This document shows positions 19,564 to 29,015 of a stretch of 64,000 nt of DNA, piece after piece. The translations under genes and the position numbers were made by a program. Each line of letters begins with the position of its first letter. Position 1 is the first letter of the stretch. The notes beneath the pieces are model-generated. The model ran no database searches and was not told the DNA's origin. It saw only the letters and a program-made list of their open reading frames with translations. The stretch comes from Pseudomonas sp. ATCC 13867. Lineage in GTDB: Bacteria; Pseudomonadota; Gammaproteobacteria; Pseudomonadales; Pseudomonadaceae. The stretch lies in contig NC_020829.1 of NCBI RefSeq assembly GCF_000349845.1, positions 5,215,001 through 5,279,000 of the forward strand, written 5' to 3'.

Positions 19564-19600
19564 AAAACGGGGCGTTTCCGCAAGGGAGCGCCCCGTTTTT
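19564..19600. terminator. rlmI terminator (bidirectional)
   Basis: AAAACGGGGCG and CGCCCCGTTTT form an 11-bp stem with a 14-base loop and a T-run, between rlmI and the convergent small gene, whose stop overlaps the right edge. Confidence 0.9.
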
Positions 19601-19914
19601 CATTTCACCGGCATCAGCGAATCCGCCTCGCTGATCACCGCCTTGCCGGTCTTGCGCTCGAACAGGCACAGCTCGCGGCCCTGCTTGCCCTGCATGTGTT
19701 TTTGGGGATAGCGCCCACCGATCATCAGTGCCGTATAGCCCACACCGTCGTCGAGCAGCACCGGCGAACCCAGCACCTTCTTGTTCTGCAGATGACTCAG
19801 CGCCAGGCAGGCTTCGCGCTGCTGCTTGTCCTGCGCCTGCCAGGCCTCATCGGACGAAGCCTGCACAGCGCCGACGAAAAGCACGGCGAGCAGGGCGATG
19901 CGGGTAGCCTTCAT
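19600..19914 (-). CDS. Small exported protein, function unknown
   Basis: A 104-residue protein with a short signal peptide (MKATRIALLAVLFVGAVQAS), so it is probably periplasmic. The mature part has two cysteines (EACLALS, ELCLFERKTGKA) that could form a disulfide, and a QGKQGRELCLFERKTGKAVISEAD end. I recognise no domain. The start is firm: AAGGAG seven bases before the ATG. It converges on rlmI with a shared terminator and is divergent from ilvD. Confidence 0.75.
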   Translation of the reverse strand: MKATRIALLAVLFVGAVQASSDEAWQAQDKQQREACLALSHLQNKKVLGSPVLLDDGVGYTALMIGGRYPQKHMQGKQGRELCLFERKTGKAVISEADSLMPVK

Positions 19915-20290
19915 GGGGTTGCTCCTTCAACGAATGGGACGGGAAAGCGCCACTGGCCATTCAGACCACGCCAGCGCGGTGAAAGTCTATGCCCCGTACC
20001 GACCGCCAGCCTTTCCCTGGCGGCAAGGCCCGGCGTAGAATCCGGGCATTCCTGCCATTTATCCCCCGGCGGGCCTGTGAGCCCCGGCCGAGCAGGCGGT
20101 GACCCCGCCACGCCCCGCGCCAACCTCGCCCATGCAAGGCCATCTGCCGTTTGCATCCGGTGCGTACCGCGCTCACGATACGAAATCAGAGTCCGCTCAA
20201 GGTCTCGCCGGCCAGCCCTACCCGCTGCACGCCGCCGCACTTAAAGACCCGGATCGACTCCCACCGTGACCTGATGCGCAGGAACCTGTC
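19915..20290. other. Long leader region upstream of ilvD
   Basis: 376 bases without a convincing gene. Two short perfect stems are visible: CCGCCAG/CTGGCGG at 20003-20023 and GCCCGG/CCGGGC at 20028-20047, the second enclosing TAGAAT. These may be part of the ilvD promoter or leader; no leader peptide with branched-chain codons was found. Confidence 0.4.
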
Positions 20291-22129
20291 ATGCCCGATT
20301 ACCGCTCGAAAACCTCCACCCACGGCCGAAACATGGCTGGCGCCCGCGCCCTCTGGCGCGCCACCGGGATGAAGGACGAAGACTTCAAGAAGCCGATCAT
20401 CGCCATCGCCAACTCCTTCACCCAGTTCGTGCCTGGCCATGTGCACCTGAAGGACCTGGGCCAACTGGTCGCCCGCGAGATCGAGAAAGCCGGCGGCGTG
20501 GCCAAGGAGTTCAACACCATCGCGGTGGACGACGGCATCGCCATGGGTCATGACGGCATGCTCTATTCCCTGCCGTCGCGCGAGATCATCGCCGACTCCG
20601 TGGAGTACATGGTCAACGCCCACTGCGCCGACGCCATCGTCTGCATCTCCAACTGCGACAAGATCACCCCCGGCATGCTGATGGCCGCCCTGCGCCTGAA
20701 CATCCCGGTGGTGTTCGTCTCCGGCGGCCCGATGGAGGCCGGCAAGACCAAGCTGGCGAGCCACGGCCTGGACCTGGTGGACGCCATGGTGGTCGCCGCC
20801 GACGACTCCTGCTCCGACGAGAAGGTCGCCGAGTACGAGCGCAGCGCCTGCCCGACCTGCGGCTCCTGCTCCGGCATGTTCACCGCCAACTCGATGAACT
20901 GCCTGACCGAGGCCCTGGGCCTGTCCCTGCCGGGCAACGGTTCGACCCTGGCCACCCACGCCGACCGCGAGCAGTTGTTCCTGCGCGCCGGCCGCCTGGC
21001 GGTGGAGCTGTGCCAGCGCTACTACGGCGAAGGCGACGACAGCGTGCTGCCGCGCAGCATCGCCAACGTCAAGGCGTTCGAGAACGCCATGACCCTCGAC
21101 ATAGCGATGGGCGGCTCGACCAACACCATCCTGCACCTGCTGGCCGCTGCCCAGGAGGCGGAGATCGCCTTCGACCTGCGTGACATCGATCGCCTGTCGC
21201 GCAAGGTGCCGCAGCTGTGCAAGGTCGCACCGAACATCCAGAAGTACCATATGGAAGACGTGCACCGCGCCGGTGGCATCTTCTCCATCCTCGGCGAACT
21301 GGCCCGCGGCGGCCTGCTGCACACCGACGTGGGCACCGTGCACAGCCCGAGCATGCGTGAGGCCATTGCCGAATGGGACATCACCCAGACGACCGACGAG
21401 AAGGTCCACACCTTCTTCAAGGCCGGCCCCGCCGGCATCCCGAGCCAGGTCGCGTTCAGCCAGAACACCCGTTGGCCGAGCCTGGACGATGACCGCGCCG
21501 AAGGCTGCATCCGCAGCGTCGAGCACGCCTACTCCCAGGAAGGCGGCCTGGCCGTGCTGTACGGCAACATCGCCCTCGACGGCTGCGTCGTGAAGACCGC
21601 CGGCGTGGACGAATCCATCCACGTGTTCGAAGGCCGCGCGAAGATCTTCGAAAGCCAGGATGGCGCCGTGAAGGGCATCCTCGCCGACGAAGTGAAGCCA
21701 GGCGACATCGTGATCATCCGCTACGAAGGCCCGAAAGGCGGCCCGGGCATGCAGGAAATGCTCTATCCGACCAGCTACCTGAAGTCCAAGGGCCTGGGCA
21801 AGGATTGCGCCCTGCTCACCGACGGCCGCTTCTCCGGCGGCACCTCGGGCCTGTCCATCGGCCACGCCTCGCCGGAAGCCGCCGCCGGCGGCGCCATCGG
21901 CCTGGTGCAGGACGGCGACAAGGTGCTGATCGACATCCCCAACCGCAGCATCAACCTGCTGGTGAGCGATGAGGAACTGGCCACCCGCCGCGCCGAGCAG
22001 GACAAGAAGGGCTGGAAACCGGCCCAGCCGCGCGCGCGCAAGGTGAGCACCGCGCTGAAGGCCTACGCCCTGCTGGCCACCAGCGCCGACAAGGGCGCAG
22101 TGCGCAACAAGGCGCTGCTGGACGGCTGA
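20291..22129 (+). CDS. ilvD: Dihydroxy-acid dehydratase IlvD
   Basis: Fe-S dehydratase of valine, leucine and isoleucine synthesis, converting 2,3-dihydroxy acids to 2-keto acids. The 612-residue protein has the cluster-binding cysteines in [10 protein letters not shown] and [19 protein letters not shown], the substrate and metal site [10 protein letters not shown], and the C-terminal [21 protein letters not shown] motif. Length and motifs match the bacterial IlvD/Edd family. A ribosome site AGGA lies seven bases before the ATG. It is single-gene, with its own terminator. Confidence 0.97.
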   Translation: MPDYRSKTSTHGRNMAGARALWRATGMKDEDFKKPIIAIANSFTQFVPGHVHLKDLGQLVAREIEKAGGVAKEFNTIAVDDGIAMGHDGMLYSLPSREIIADSVEYMVNAHCADAIVCISNCDKITPGMLMAALRLNIPVVFVSGGPMEAGKTKLASHGLDLVDAMVVAADDSCSDEKVAEYERSACPTCGSCSGMFTANSMNCLTEALGLSLPGNGSTLATHADREQLFLRAGRLAVELCQRYYGEGDDSVLPRSIANVKAFENAMTLDIAMGGSTNTILHLLAAAQEAEIAFDLRDIDRLSRKVPQLCKVAPNIQKYHMEDVHRAGGIFSILGELARGGLLHTDVGTVHSPSMREAIAEWDITQTTDEKVHTFFKAGPAGIPSQVAFSQNTRWPSLDDDRAEGCIRSVEHAYSQEGGLAVLYGNIALDGCVVKTAGVDESIHVFEGRAKIFESQDGAVKGILADEVKPGDIVIIRYEGPKGGPGMQEMLYPTSYLKSKGLGKDCALLTDGRFSGGTSGLSIGHASPEAAAGGAIGLVQDGDKVLIDIPNRSINLLVSDEELATRRAEQDKKGWKPAQPRARKVSTALKAYALLATSADKGAVRNKALLDG

Positions 22130-22148
22130 GCCTGGCAGTGACACTGAA

Positions 22149-22170
22149 AAGCCCGGCGAATGCCGGGCTT
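22149..22170 (+). terminator. ilvD terminator
   Basis: AAGCCCGGC-GAAT-GCCGGGCTT, a 9-bp stem with a tetraloop, 20 bases after the ilvD stop, followed by CTTGTTT. Confidence 0.85.
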
Positions 22171-22195
22171 CTTGTTTCGGTCTGCGATGCTTTTC

Positions 22196-22274
22196 GTAGG
22201 AGCGAGCTTGCTCGCGAACAGAGCCCACCGGTGACGCCGAGGCTGATCGGGTTAGCGAGCAAGCTCGCTCCTAC
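22196..22274. repeat. REPIN (two inverted REPs)
   Basis: GTAGGAGCGAGCTTGCTCGCGAA and, about 33 bases on, the reverse-complement arm, with one change (TTAGCGAGC for TTCGCGAGC). It lies between the convergent ends of ilvD and the pilin gene. Confidence 0.88.
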
Positions 22275-22325
22275 AGGTTCATGCGACCCCGCTACCTGAT
22301 GACTGGTTGCGGATCTCGTTAAACC

Positions 22326-22790
22326 TTACGAGTCACCTTTCGCAGCCTTCGGACAATCACCATACCCCGGCTTCATGCCACGCTCCGCGTTGCAGATCGA
22401 ACCTTTTTCTTCCCAGGTGATATTGCCGGTCTTGCTGTCCTTCGCAGGCGTCAACTTGATAGTCAGGGCATTGCCTTCCGCGTCGGTCGCCGCGGTATTC
22501 GCTTCGATGACACCACTGGCAACCGAATAGCCACCCGTGACGTTCGACGTTTCCGCGAAGGCTTCGGGTATCCCGAAGTCGCCTGTCTTGCATTCACTCA
22601 ATTTCGCCGCCTCCGCGATACAGAGGCTGACTGCCGTCTTCACCCCGGACAACTCGGTCTTGGCCGCCGCCGCTCGCGCGCGCGATGAATAGTTCGAATA
22701 CAAGGGAAGGGAAACCGAAGCCAGGATGCCGATGATCGCCACGACGATCATCAGTTCGATCAGGGTAAAACCACGTTGCACGTTCTTCAT
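22326..22790 (-). CDS. Orphan type IV pilin, PilA-like
   Basis: About 154 residues with a class III prepilin signal: MKNVQRG, cleavage after Gly7, then [18 protein letters not shown] with Glu5 of the mature form. The hydrophobic alpha-1 helix continues to [24 protein letters not shown]. Cysteines occur in [13 protein letters not shown], and a C-terminal pair in [19 protein letters not shown] forms the likely disulfide-bonded D-region. The second of two tandem ATGs is seven bases from an AAGGA and is taken as the start. The frame stays open further upstream, but that part does not look coding. No pilB, pilC or pilD genes lie nearby, so it depends on assembly genes elsewhere. It could be the major pilin or an extra, swapped-in copy. 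Confidence 0.85.
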   Translation of the reverse strand: MKNVQRGFTLIELMIVVAIIGILASVSLPLYSNYSSRARAAAAKTELSGVKTAVSLCIAEAAKLSECKTGDFGIPEAFAETSNVTGGYSVASGVIEANTAATDAEGNALTIKLTPAKDSKTGNITWEEKGSICNAERGMKPGYGDCPKAAKGDS

Positions 22791-23034
22791 CATCAAATCC
22801 TTTTGTAGCGTTGATGGAAATCCGCCGCCGGTGAGCCGGGCCGGACTCGCTCCATTCAAGTCGCCGCAAAAGACCGCCGCATTCAGACAAATCCGCGCAA
22901 GATGCTGAAATTTCTCCCTTTTCTGAAACACTGAAAGACGCAGCCGCAGCCCTTTAGTGCCCATCTGAACGAAATCCTCCTTCCCGTTCGTCCTCCCTTG
23001 TCTCATGGCACTGTGCGATCCCGGTCCAGGCCAG

Positions 23035-23040
23035 TAAAAT
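23035..23040 (+). promoter_or_regulatory. Putative -10 hexamer before the NCS2 gene
   Basis: TAAAAT followed by CGCGCTCTTTTTTCCCGG, nearly the same block as in front of rlmI, 28 bases before the ATG. No clear -35 is seen. Confidence 0.5.
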
Positions 23041-23067
23041 CGCGCTCTTTTTTCCCGGACCGCCCCC

Positions 23068-24459
23068 ATGAGTTCCTTCGAAAACCCGTCCGCCGCCCAG
23101 TCCCAGCCCGATCTGGTCTACGGCCTGGAAGACCGCCCGTCCCTGCCGATCGCGTGGCTCGCCGCGCTGCAGCACCTGCTGGCGATCATCGTGCCCATCG
23201 TCACCCCCGGCCTGCTGATCTGCCAGGCGCTGGGCGTATCGCCGCGCGACACCAACCTGATCGTGTCGATGTCGCTGGTGATTTCCGGCATCGCCACCTT
23301 CGTCCAGTGCAAGCGCTTCGGGCCGTTCGGCGCGGGCCTCTTGATCGTCCAGGGCACCAGCTTCAACTTCGTCGGCCCGCTGATCGCCGGCGGTGCGCTG
23401 ATGGTGAAGAACGGTACGCCAGTGGAAGCGGTGATGGCGGCGATCTTCGGCGTGGTCATGGCCGGCTCCTTCGTGGAGATGGGCGTATCGCGCATCCTGC
23501 CCTTCGTGAAGCGCCTGATCACCCCGCTGGTCACCGGCATCGTGGTGCTGATGATCGGCCTCACGCTGATCAAGGTCGGTCTGATCAGCATGGGCGGCGG
23601 CTTCTCGGCGATGGGCAACGGCACCTTCGCCAACGGCGAAAACCTGATGCTGTCGGGCCTGGTGCTGGCGATCATCGTCATCCTCAACCGCATCCCGGTG
23701 GTATGGATGCGCAGCGGCGCGATCGTCATCGCCCTGGCCGTGGGCTACGCGCTGGCCGGCTACCTGGGCCGCCTGGACTTCACCGGCATGCACGAAGCGC
23801 CGGCCTTCCAGGTCCCGGTACCGCTGCACTTCGGCCTGGGCTTCTCCTGGAGCCTGTTCATCCCGATGCTGGTGATCTACCTGGTTACCTCGCTGGAAGC
23901 CATCGGCGACATCACCGCCACCAGCAAGATCTCCCGCCAGCCGGTGGAAGGCCCGCTGTGGATGCAGCGCATCAAGGGTGGCGTGCTGGTGAACGGCGCC
24001 AACTCGCTGCTGGCCGGCCTGTTCAACACCTTCCCCAGCTCGGTGTTCGCGCAGAATAACGGTGTGATCCAGCTGACCGGCGTCGCCAGCCGCCATGTCG
24101 GCCTGTGGATCTCCGCGATGCTCATCGTGCTGGGCCTGTTCCCCAGCGTCGCCGGGGTGATCCAGGCCGTGCCGGAGCCGGTGCTGGGCGGCGCCGCGAT
24201 GGTGATGTTCGGCGCGGTCGCCGCCTCGGGCATCAACATTCTCGCCGGCATCCACCTGGACCGTCGCGCGCTGCTGATCATCGCCGTCAGCCTGGCCCTG
24301 GGCCTGGGCGTATCGCAGGTGCCGGAGTTCCTCGCGCACATGCCCCATGCGCTGCGCAACGTGCTGGAGTCCGGCGTCGCCACCGGCGGCATCTGCGCCC
24401 TGCTGCTCAACTGGTTCCTGCCCGAGCTCGACGCCACCAAGGTCTCGCACAACGGCTGA
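23068..24459 (+). CDS. NCS2 nucleobase:cation symporter (xanthine/uric acid type)
   Basis: A 463-residue integral membrane transporter with 12 or more hydrophobic segments. Family marks are the QH pair at the end of helix 1 (AALQHLLAI), the helix-8 segment [11 protein letters not shown], and the signature [10 protein letters not shown] around residue 330. The final Gly of that signature is more usual in xanthine/urate permeases than in uracil permeases. The substrate is therefore inferred as a purine, by proton symport. It is followed by a short phosphoesterase, as in P. aeruginosa (PA0352-PA0351). Confidence 0.85.
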   Translation: MSSFENPSAAQSQPDLVYGLEDRPSLPIAWLAALQHLLAIIVPIVTPGLLICQALGVSPRDTNLIVSMSLVISGIATFVQCKRFGPFGAGLLIVQGTSFNFVGPLIAGGALMVKNGTPVEAVMAAIFGVVMAGSFVEMGVSRILPFVKRLITPLVTGIVVLMIGLTLIKVGLISMGGGFSAMGNGTFANGENLMLSGLVLAIIVILNRIPVVWMRSGAIVIALAVGYALAGYLGRLDFTGMHEAPAFQVPVPLHFGLGFSWSLFIPMLVIYLVTSLEAIGDITATSKISRQPVEGPLWMQRIKGGVLVNGANSLLAGLFNTFPSSVFAQNNGVIQLTGVASRHVGLWISAMLIVLGLFPSVAGVIQAVPEPVLGGAAMVMFGAVAASGINILAGIHLDRRALLIIAVSLALGLGVSQVPEFLAHMPHALRNVLESGVATGGICALLLNWFLPELDATKVSHNG

Positions 24460-24466
24460 TCCAGCC

Positions 24467-24492
24467 ACGACGCCACCTTCGGGTGGCGTCGT
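24467..24492 (+). terminator. Hairpin after the NCS2 gene
   Basis: ACGACGCCACC-TTCG-GGTGGCGTCGT: an 11-bp perfect stem with a UUCG tetraloop. It ends only five bases before the first possible start codon of the phosphoesterase, so it could either end the permease transcript or cap a short leader of the next gene. Confidence 0.8.
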
Positions 24493-24497
24493 CGTTT

Positions 24498-24977
24498 ATG
24501 CTCCCTGGCATGACCTCTTCCCTGCGCATCGGCGTCATCGCCGACACCCACGGCCTGCTGCGCCCCGAAGCGCTGGCGGCGCTGCAAGGCTGCGCGCGCA
24601 TCCTGCACCTGGGCGACATCGGCCCCGAATCACTCCTCGATCAACTCCGCGAACTGGCGCCGCTGGACGTGGTGCGTGGCAACAACGACACCGACGACTG
24701 GGCCGCCGCGCTGCCGGAAACGCTGCGGCTGGAACTGGGCGGGCTGCGGCTCTACCTGATCCACGACCTCAAGCAGCTGGCTATCGACCCGGTGGCAGAA
24801 GGCGTCGATGTGGTGCTGGCGGGGCATTCGCACAAACCGCTGAACGAGGTGCGCGATGGCGTGCTGTACCTGAATCCGGGCAGCGCGGGGCCACGGCGGT
24901 TCAAGTTGCCGATTGCGTTGGCGATCCTGACCTTGAGCGAGGAAAAGGCCGAGGTGAAGATGATTTCGCTCGTCTAA
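24498..24977 (+). CDS. YfcE-type metallophosphoesterase
   Basis: A small calcineurin-like phosphoesterase, 159 residues from the first ATG or 155 from the ATG at 24510; neither has a clear ribosome site. All five metal-binding motifs are present: IADTHG, HLGDIG, VRGNNDTDD, LIHDL and GHSHKPL, followed by LNPGSAGPRR. Relatives such as E. coli YfcE hydrolyse simple phosphodiesters in vitro with manganese, and the physiological substrate is unknown. A UUCG-capped hairpin sits immediately upstream. Confidence 0.85.
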   Translation: MLPGMTSSLRIGVIADTHGLLRPEALAALQGCARILHLGDIGPESLLDQLRELAPLDVVRGNNDTDDWAAALPETLRLELGGLRLYLIHDLKQLAIDPVAEGVDVVLAGHSHKPLNEVRDGVLYLNPGSAGPRRFKLPIALAILTLSEEKAEVKMISLV

Positions 24978-24982
24978 GAGTG

Positions 24983-25047
24983 TTCGCGAGCAAGCTCGCT
25001 CCTACAGCGCGGGCGCAGCTCTTCGTAGGAGCGAGCTTGCTCGCGAA
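24983..25047. repeat. REPIN, opposite arm order
   Basis: Here TTCGCGAGCAAGCTCGCTCCTAC comes first and GTAGGAGCGAGCTTGCTCGCGAA second, so the arms face the other way from the other complete REPINs in the window. The spacer is only about 19 bases. It separates the convergent phosphoesterase and GTPase genes. Confidence 0.88.
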
Positions 25048-25064
25048 CCGCCGCCACGCCGTGT

Positions 25065-26438
25065 TCACGGCTCGAGCAGCTGCGTGGCCAACTGCGCCAC
25101 CGCCTCCTGGCGCTCGGTCTTCTCGCTGCGCAAGCGGCCATTGAGGCCGGACCACTCCGGATGCGCCCGCGCCTTGCGTAACGCCTCGGGCAGCTTGCCC
25201 TCGCGCCACTGCTTGTCTTCGGGCGACTGCACCTGGATCGCTTCCACCGCCGCATGCCCGCGCGTCTGCAGGGCCGCCAGCAGTTGCCGCTGCCGCAGCG
25301 CAAGCAGGCGCAGCACGCTGTCGTCCACCGACAACTCGCGGCTGCCCTTCAGCTTGCCCAGCAGGCGCTGGCCGTAGTGGCCAACGGTCTGCCAGGCGCC
25401 GCCGGCGATGGCACCCAGCGCAGTGGCCGCGCCGAGGGTCAGGCCGCCGACCAGCAGGTCGATCCCCGCCCCCGCCGCCGCACCGGCCGCAACGCCGCCA
25501 CCGAGGCGAATGCCCAGTTGGCGCAGGGTTTCCGGGTTGAACAGGTCATCGCCCCAGCGTCCGTCGAGCAGCGGCAGGTCGGCCGCGCGGGCGTCATCCT
25601 TGCGGAAGGCGTAGAGACTGAGCAGCGCCTTCACGCAGGTGTCTTCGCGCTTGCGCACCTGATTGCGCAGCGCCTCGGTGGCGTCGCGCACCGCCGCATC
25701 CCCCGCGGGCACCAGTTGGCGGCAGGCGGCGACATCCACCAGCAGTTCGGCGATCAATCGCGCCCCGGCCTCGCGGCGAGCGACGGCCTGGGCCTCGTGA
25801 TCGGCCACCAGCCGATCCAGCTGCGGGCGCGCGCGCTCCAGCAGCAACGCCAGGCTTTCGTACAGACGCCGCTCGCCATCCAGCGGCGGCGCCACGCTGT
25901 CGAAGCGCACCAGCGCGTGCAGGCCGAGACGGGACAGCGCCTCGCGCCACTGCTCCTCGCGGTGCTGCGGGCTGGCGACGAAGTTCAGCACCGGCAACAG
26001 TGGCCGCGCGCAGGCGGCGAGCACTGCCAGTTCGTCGCGGTACTTGGCCAGCACCGGCTCGCGGGCATCGATCACGTAGAGGCCGGCGTCGGAGGCGAGC
26101 AACTGGCGCAGCACCTTGGCCTCCTGCTCGAAGCGGCCACGGGCTTCGCTGCCGTCGAGGAAGCGCCGCAGCTTCTCCGGGCCGTCCAGGCGCTCGCCGG
26201 GGCGTTCCAGGCCATCGAGGAAGTCGCGCAGGGCGATGGCATCTTCCAGGCCGGGCGTGTCGTACAGCTCCAGCAGCGGCTCGCCGTCCACCGACAGCCG
26301 CGCGCCTTCCACATGCCGCGTGGTGCTGGGACGGTGGGACACCTCGCCAAAGCCCACGTCGCGGGTCAGGGTGCGCAGCAGGGAGGTCTTGCCGACGTTG
26401 GTGTGGCCGACCACGGCCAGTTTCAGCGCATCAGTCAT
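25065..26438 (-). CDS. GTPase with DUF3482 C-terminal region
   Basis: A 457-residue protein with an Era-like GTPase domain at the N-terminus: P-loop GHTNVGKTS at 11-19, switch-region TTRHVEG, G3 DTPG near 60, and FVAS around 150 in place of a clear NKxD. The rest is a helical region with a Gly/Ala-rich hydrophobic segment (GGGVAAGAAAGAGIDLLVGG, about 318-350) that could touch or enter a membrane. It overlaps the end of the DUF2868 membrane protein by eight bases, so the two are co-translated and probably act together. Its function is unknown. The weak G4 motif makes nucleotide specificity uncertain. Confidence 0.8.
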   Translation of the reverse strand: MTDALKLAVVGHTNVGKTSLLRTLTRDVGFGEVSHRPSTTRHVEGARLSVDGEPLLELYDTPGLEDAIALRDFLDGLERPGERLDGPEKLRRFLDGSEARGRFEQEAKVLRQLLASDAGLYVIDAREPVLAKYRDELAVLAACARPLLPVLNFVASPQHREEQWREALSRLGLHALVRFDSVAPPLDGERRLYESLALLLERARPQLDRLVADHEAQAVARREAGARLIAELLVDVAACRQLVPAGDAAVRDATEALRNQVRKREDTCVKALLSLYAFRKDDARAADLPLLDGRWGDDLFNPETLRQLGIRLGGGVAAGAAAGAGIDLLVGGLTLGAATALGAIAGGAWQTVGHYGQRLLGKLKGSRELSVDDSVLRLLALRQRQLLAALQTRGHAAVEAIQVQSPEDKQWREGKLPEALRKARAHPEWSGLNGRLRSEKTERQEAVAQLATQLLEP

Positions 26439-27816
26439 GCCCGGTCTCCAGCCAGCCCAGGGGCGATGCCGAGGTGTGCGGCAGTTGCAGGCGCTCGATG
26501 CCGGCGTGCCAGTCGCCCAGGCGCTCGGCGTCCAGCGCTTCGCCCGCCGGCGCCTGCAGTAGCCAGATGCGGGTGGCGGCGGCGCAGCGCGAGAGTTCGG
26601 CGATCAGCGCCAGGGTGCCGCGATCCGGCGAGCGACGCGGGTCGCAGGCGATCACCAGGCGCGCCGGCGGGTAGCGAGTGAGCTGCTCCAGCAGCCGACG
26701 GCGCTGGGCACCGTCGTCGAGGTCGCCGGCATTGGCGATGCCTTCGGCCAGCTTCGGCGGCCAGTTGGGCCGGTCGAGTAGTTCGATGGACACCAGCACG
26801 GCGCCGTCGGCGGTGGTCGCCGGGGCTTGCGCCTGCGGCTCGACCAGCTCGCCCGGCGCGGCATCGCTGACACCCAGGCGCTCGCTGGCCGGCATCAGGC
26901 GCTCGCGCAGCAGGGCGTAGCCGGGCAGCGAGACATCCAGCGCCAGCTGCGCACGCCCGCGCTTCCAATGCCACAGGCAAAGCAGCCAGAGCGCACCGCG
27001 CAGCAGCACGCCGTACACCAGCAGAATCCCCACCAGCCAGCCGGCCCAGGCGTGGCGCGCGTTCTCGCTGGCCACCAGGGCATCGCCGCTGGCGCGCACC
27101 AACTCCGAGTCCGGCTGCGGGAAGCCGAGCAGTGATGGCAGCGCGCCGAGGCCGTGGGTCAGGGCGATGAAGGTATCGCCGCCGAGGATGGTGGTCTCCC
27201 AGACGAAGCCGTAGCGTCGCGTCGCCAGCAGCGCCAGCATCACGCCCAGCGCGCTGGCCAGGGCGACGAACCAGAGACCGTGGACCAGCAGGCCGAGCGC
27301 CCAGCGCGTGAGTTTCTGCCGGTCCAGCAGCACCAGCAGCGCGGGCGCCAGTTGGGCGGCGTGGGCGTCGCGGGCGAGCTTGCCGCTCAGCCACAACCAC
27401 AGGCGGCCGAGCGCACCGGTCGCCTCGCCGCCGGCGAAGAAGGCCAGGGTCCAGCCCATCAGGGTAATCAGGTGCAGGCCGAGCAGGCTGGCCAGGGCCC
27501 AGAACACGTTGACCGGGCGCACTCCATCACCAAGGGCGGCGAAGGCCAGGCCGCCGCCGGTGAACAGCGCCAGCGCCAGCAGTAGGTACAACGCCAGGCG
27601 CGAGCCCTGCACCCAGGTGCGCAGGGCGGCGAGCTGGCCGTCGCGTTCGGCGAGCAGCAGCGCGCGATGTTGCAGGCGGCGGGCGAGATCACCGCCGCTG
27701 ACGATAGCGCGGCGGTTGGCTTCGCTGTCTTCCAGCGGGCCGATCTGCTCCTCGCGCAGGCGCACGGCCTCGCACAGCCACAGGGATTCGAGGGCGGAAG
27801 CGGGGGGTTCGCTCAC
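26431..27816 (-). CDS. DUF2868 integral membrane protein
   Basis: About 461 residues starting at a GTG (VSEPPAS...) with GGAG six bases upstream; the frame is open further, but that part overlaps non-coding DNA. A cytoplasmic N-terminus (LWLCEAVRLREEQIGPLEDSEANRRAI) is followed by four hydrophobic segments: LALYLLLALALFTGGG, VFWALASLLGLHLITLMGW, ALGLLVHGLWFVALASALGV and WAGWLVGILLVYGVLLRGAL. A C-terminal soluble domain ends in a nucleotide-binding-like fold (RLVIACDPRRSPDRGTLALIAEL). It overlaps the downstream GTPase gene by eight bases. The pair is conserved in Pseudomonas as a unit of unknown function. Confidence 0.78.
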   Translation of the reverse strand: MSEPPASALESLWLCEAVRLREEQIGPLEDSEANRRAIVSGGDLARRLQHRALLLAERDGQLAALRTWVQGSRLALYLLLALALFTGGGLAFAALGDGVRPVNVFWALASLLGLHLITLMGWTLAFFAGGEATGALGRLWLWLSGKLARDAHAAQLAPALLVLLDRQKLTRWALGLLVHGLWFVALASALGVMLALLATRRYGFVWETTILGGDTFIALTHGLGALPSLLGFPQPDSELVRASGDALVASENARHAWAGWLVGILLVYGVLLRGALWLLCLWHWKRGRAQLALDVSLPGYALLRERLMPASERLGVSDAAPGELVEPQAQAPATTADGAVLVSIELLDRPNWPPKLAEGIANAGDLDDGAQRRRLLEQLTRYPPARLVIACDPRRSPDRGTLALIAELSRCAAATRIWLLQAPAGEALDAERLGDWHAGIERLQLPHTSASPLGWLETGHD

Positions 27817-27992
27817 GGGGTCTCCGACAATCGGTACTCGGCACCAAGGATAACCGCTGCTCGCCGCCGCGTCCCGGCACCGCCGGTAACACCCGGTGGC
27901 GTCAACCAAACCAAGGAGGGGCTCGCACCGACGCCGCGCGGGCTCAGACTCGCCGGACAACACGCCTACAACAATAACAATGAGGCCTCACC

Positions 27993-29015
27993 ATGCTGCG
28001 CTCGCTGCTCAGTGCCTTGCCCCTGCTGCTCGCCGCCGCCACCGCGGCGGCCGTGGAAACCCCGCCGGTGCGCCCTTCCGACTGGGGCCCGGACACCCCG
28101 CTGATGCAGGCGGTGCCGCCGCGCGTGCTGGACGCCAAGGTCAGCGCCCGGCAGTCCGACAGCAACACCTCGCAACTGTGGATCAGCCACACCGACTTCC
28201 GCCTGCATGACGACATCGGCTTCTTCATCCGCAGGATGCTGATCCAGATGAGCCCGGTAGCGGGCGCCGGCACGCCGCTGATGCTGGATGATCCGAAATC
28301 CATGGTCGCGCGCATCCAGGCCGGGGACATCTTCGTCGCCGACGCTACCCTCGCCACGCTGCTCAACGAGGAGCTGCGCAACGCCAACGCGCCGGTGCGC
28401 AACCTCAAGCTCAGCACTCGCGCCGATGGCCAGGAAGTCCACGGCGAACTGCTGCGCAAGGGCCGCTGGCGGCCGCTGCGGATGGTCACCGGGATCGAGC
28501 AGGCCGGGCCGCTGAAGGTGGCGCTAGTACCGCAGCGGATCTTCGTCGACGGGGTGGACGTCACGCCCTCGCTGAGCGCCGCCTCCATCGAGATGTCCGA
28601 GGTGCTGCAACTGCACACCGCGCACATGCAGCTGATCGGCAACCGCATCCTGGTCGACCTCGACGGCCTGTTCCCGCCGCCGCGCCTGGACTTCACCGTG
28701 CGTAGCCTGAAGCTCGCCGACGGCGGCATGGACCTGCTGCTGGGCAGCGAGCTGGCCGAGCTGAAATGGCCGCAGCTCAAGGCGCCGCAGAGCTACATGT
28801 TCATCGAAGGCGGCGACATCAAGATGGCGCGGACCATCCTGGTGAAGGCCTACGCGCTGTTCACCAGCCTGAGCCCCGATGCGCCGCTGCTGTTCAATCT
28901 GTACGACTACCGCCGCCAGTTGCAGTACGGCGAAATCCGCCTGCGCGAAGACGGCATGGTACACATCGCCGTCTCGCCCGTTAAGGCGCCCGCCCCGGAG
29001 GAGAAAGCCCTATGA
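27993..29015 (+). CDS. Exported protein of unknown function, paralogue A
   Basis: A 340-residue protein with a signal peptide (LLSALPLLLAAATAAA) and no other membrane segment, so it is probably periplasmic. I know no named domain. The centre has an LATLLNEELRNANAPVRNLKLS block followed by a beta-rich part (GQEVHGELLRKGRWRPLRM), and the C-terminus has SYMFIEGGDIKMARTILVKAYALFT...LFNLYDYRRQL. The same blocks occur in the same order in the next gene, so the two are tandem paralogues. Its stop overlaps the next start as ATGA. The short-helix plus beta-sheet pattern recalls lipid-binding (TULIP/DUF2993-like) folds, but that is a guess. Confidence 0.75.
   Translation: MLRSLLSALPLLLAAATAAAVETPPVRPSDWGPDTPLMQAVPPRVLDAKVSARQSDSNTSQLWISHTDFRLHDDIGFFIRRMLIQMSPVAGAGTPLMLDDPKSMVARIQAGDIFVADATLATLLNEELRNANAPVRNLKLSTRADGQEVHGELLRKGRWRPLRMVTGIEQAGPLKVALVPQRIFVDGVDVTPSLSAASIEMSEVLQLHTAHMQLIGNRILVDLDGLFPPPRLDFTVRSLKLADGGMDLLLGSELAELKWPQLKAPQSYMFIEGGDIKMARTILVKAYALFTSLSPDAPLLFNLYDYRRQLQYGEIRLREDGMVHIAVSPVKAPAPEEKAL

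Noticed and set aside
20186-22228. 680-codon frame antisense to ilvD
   Set aside because: A shadow of a certain gene; composition is typical of antisense GC-rich DNA.
22945-22975. Possible sigma-54 promoter for the pilin (TGGGCACTAAAGGGCTGC on the minus strand)
   Set aside because: The GG and GC spacing can be forced to fit, but the flanking bases do not match the -24/-12 consensus, so it is not reported.
22791-23069. N-terminal extension of the pilin frame
   Set aside because: The added sequence does not look coding, and the prepilin leader must begin just before FTLIELM.
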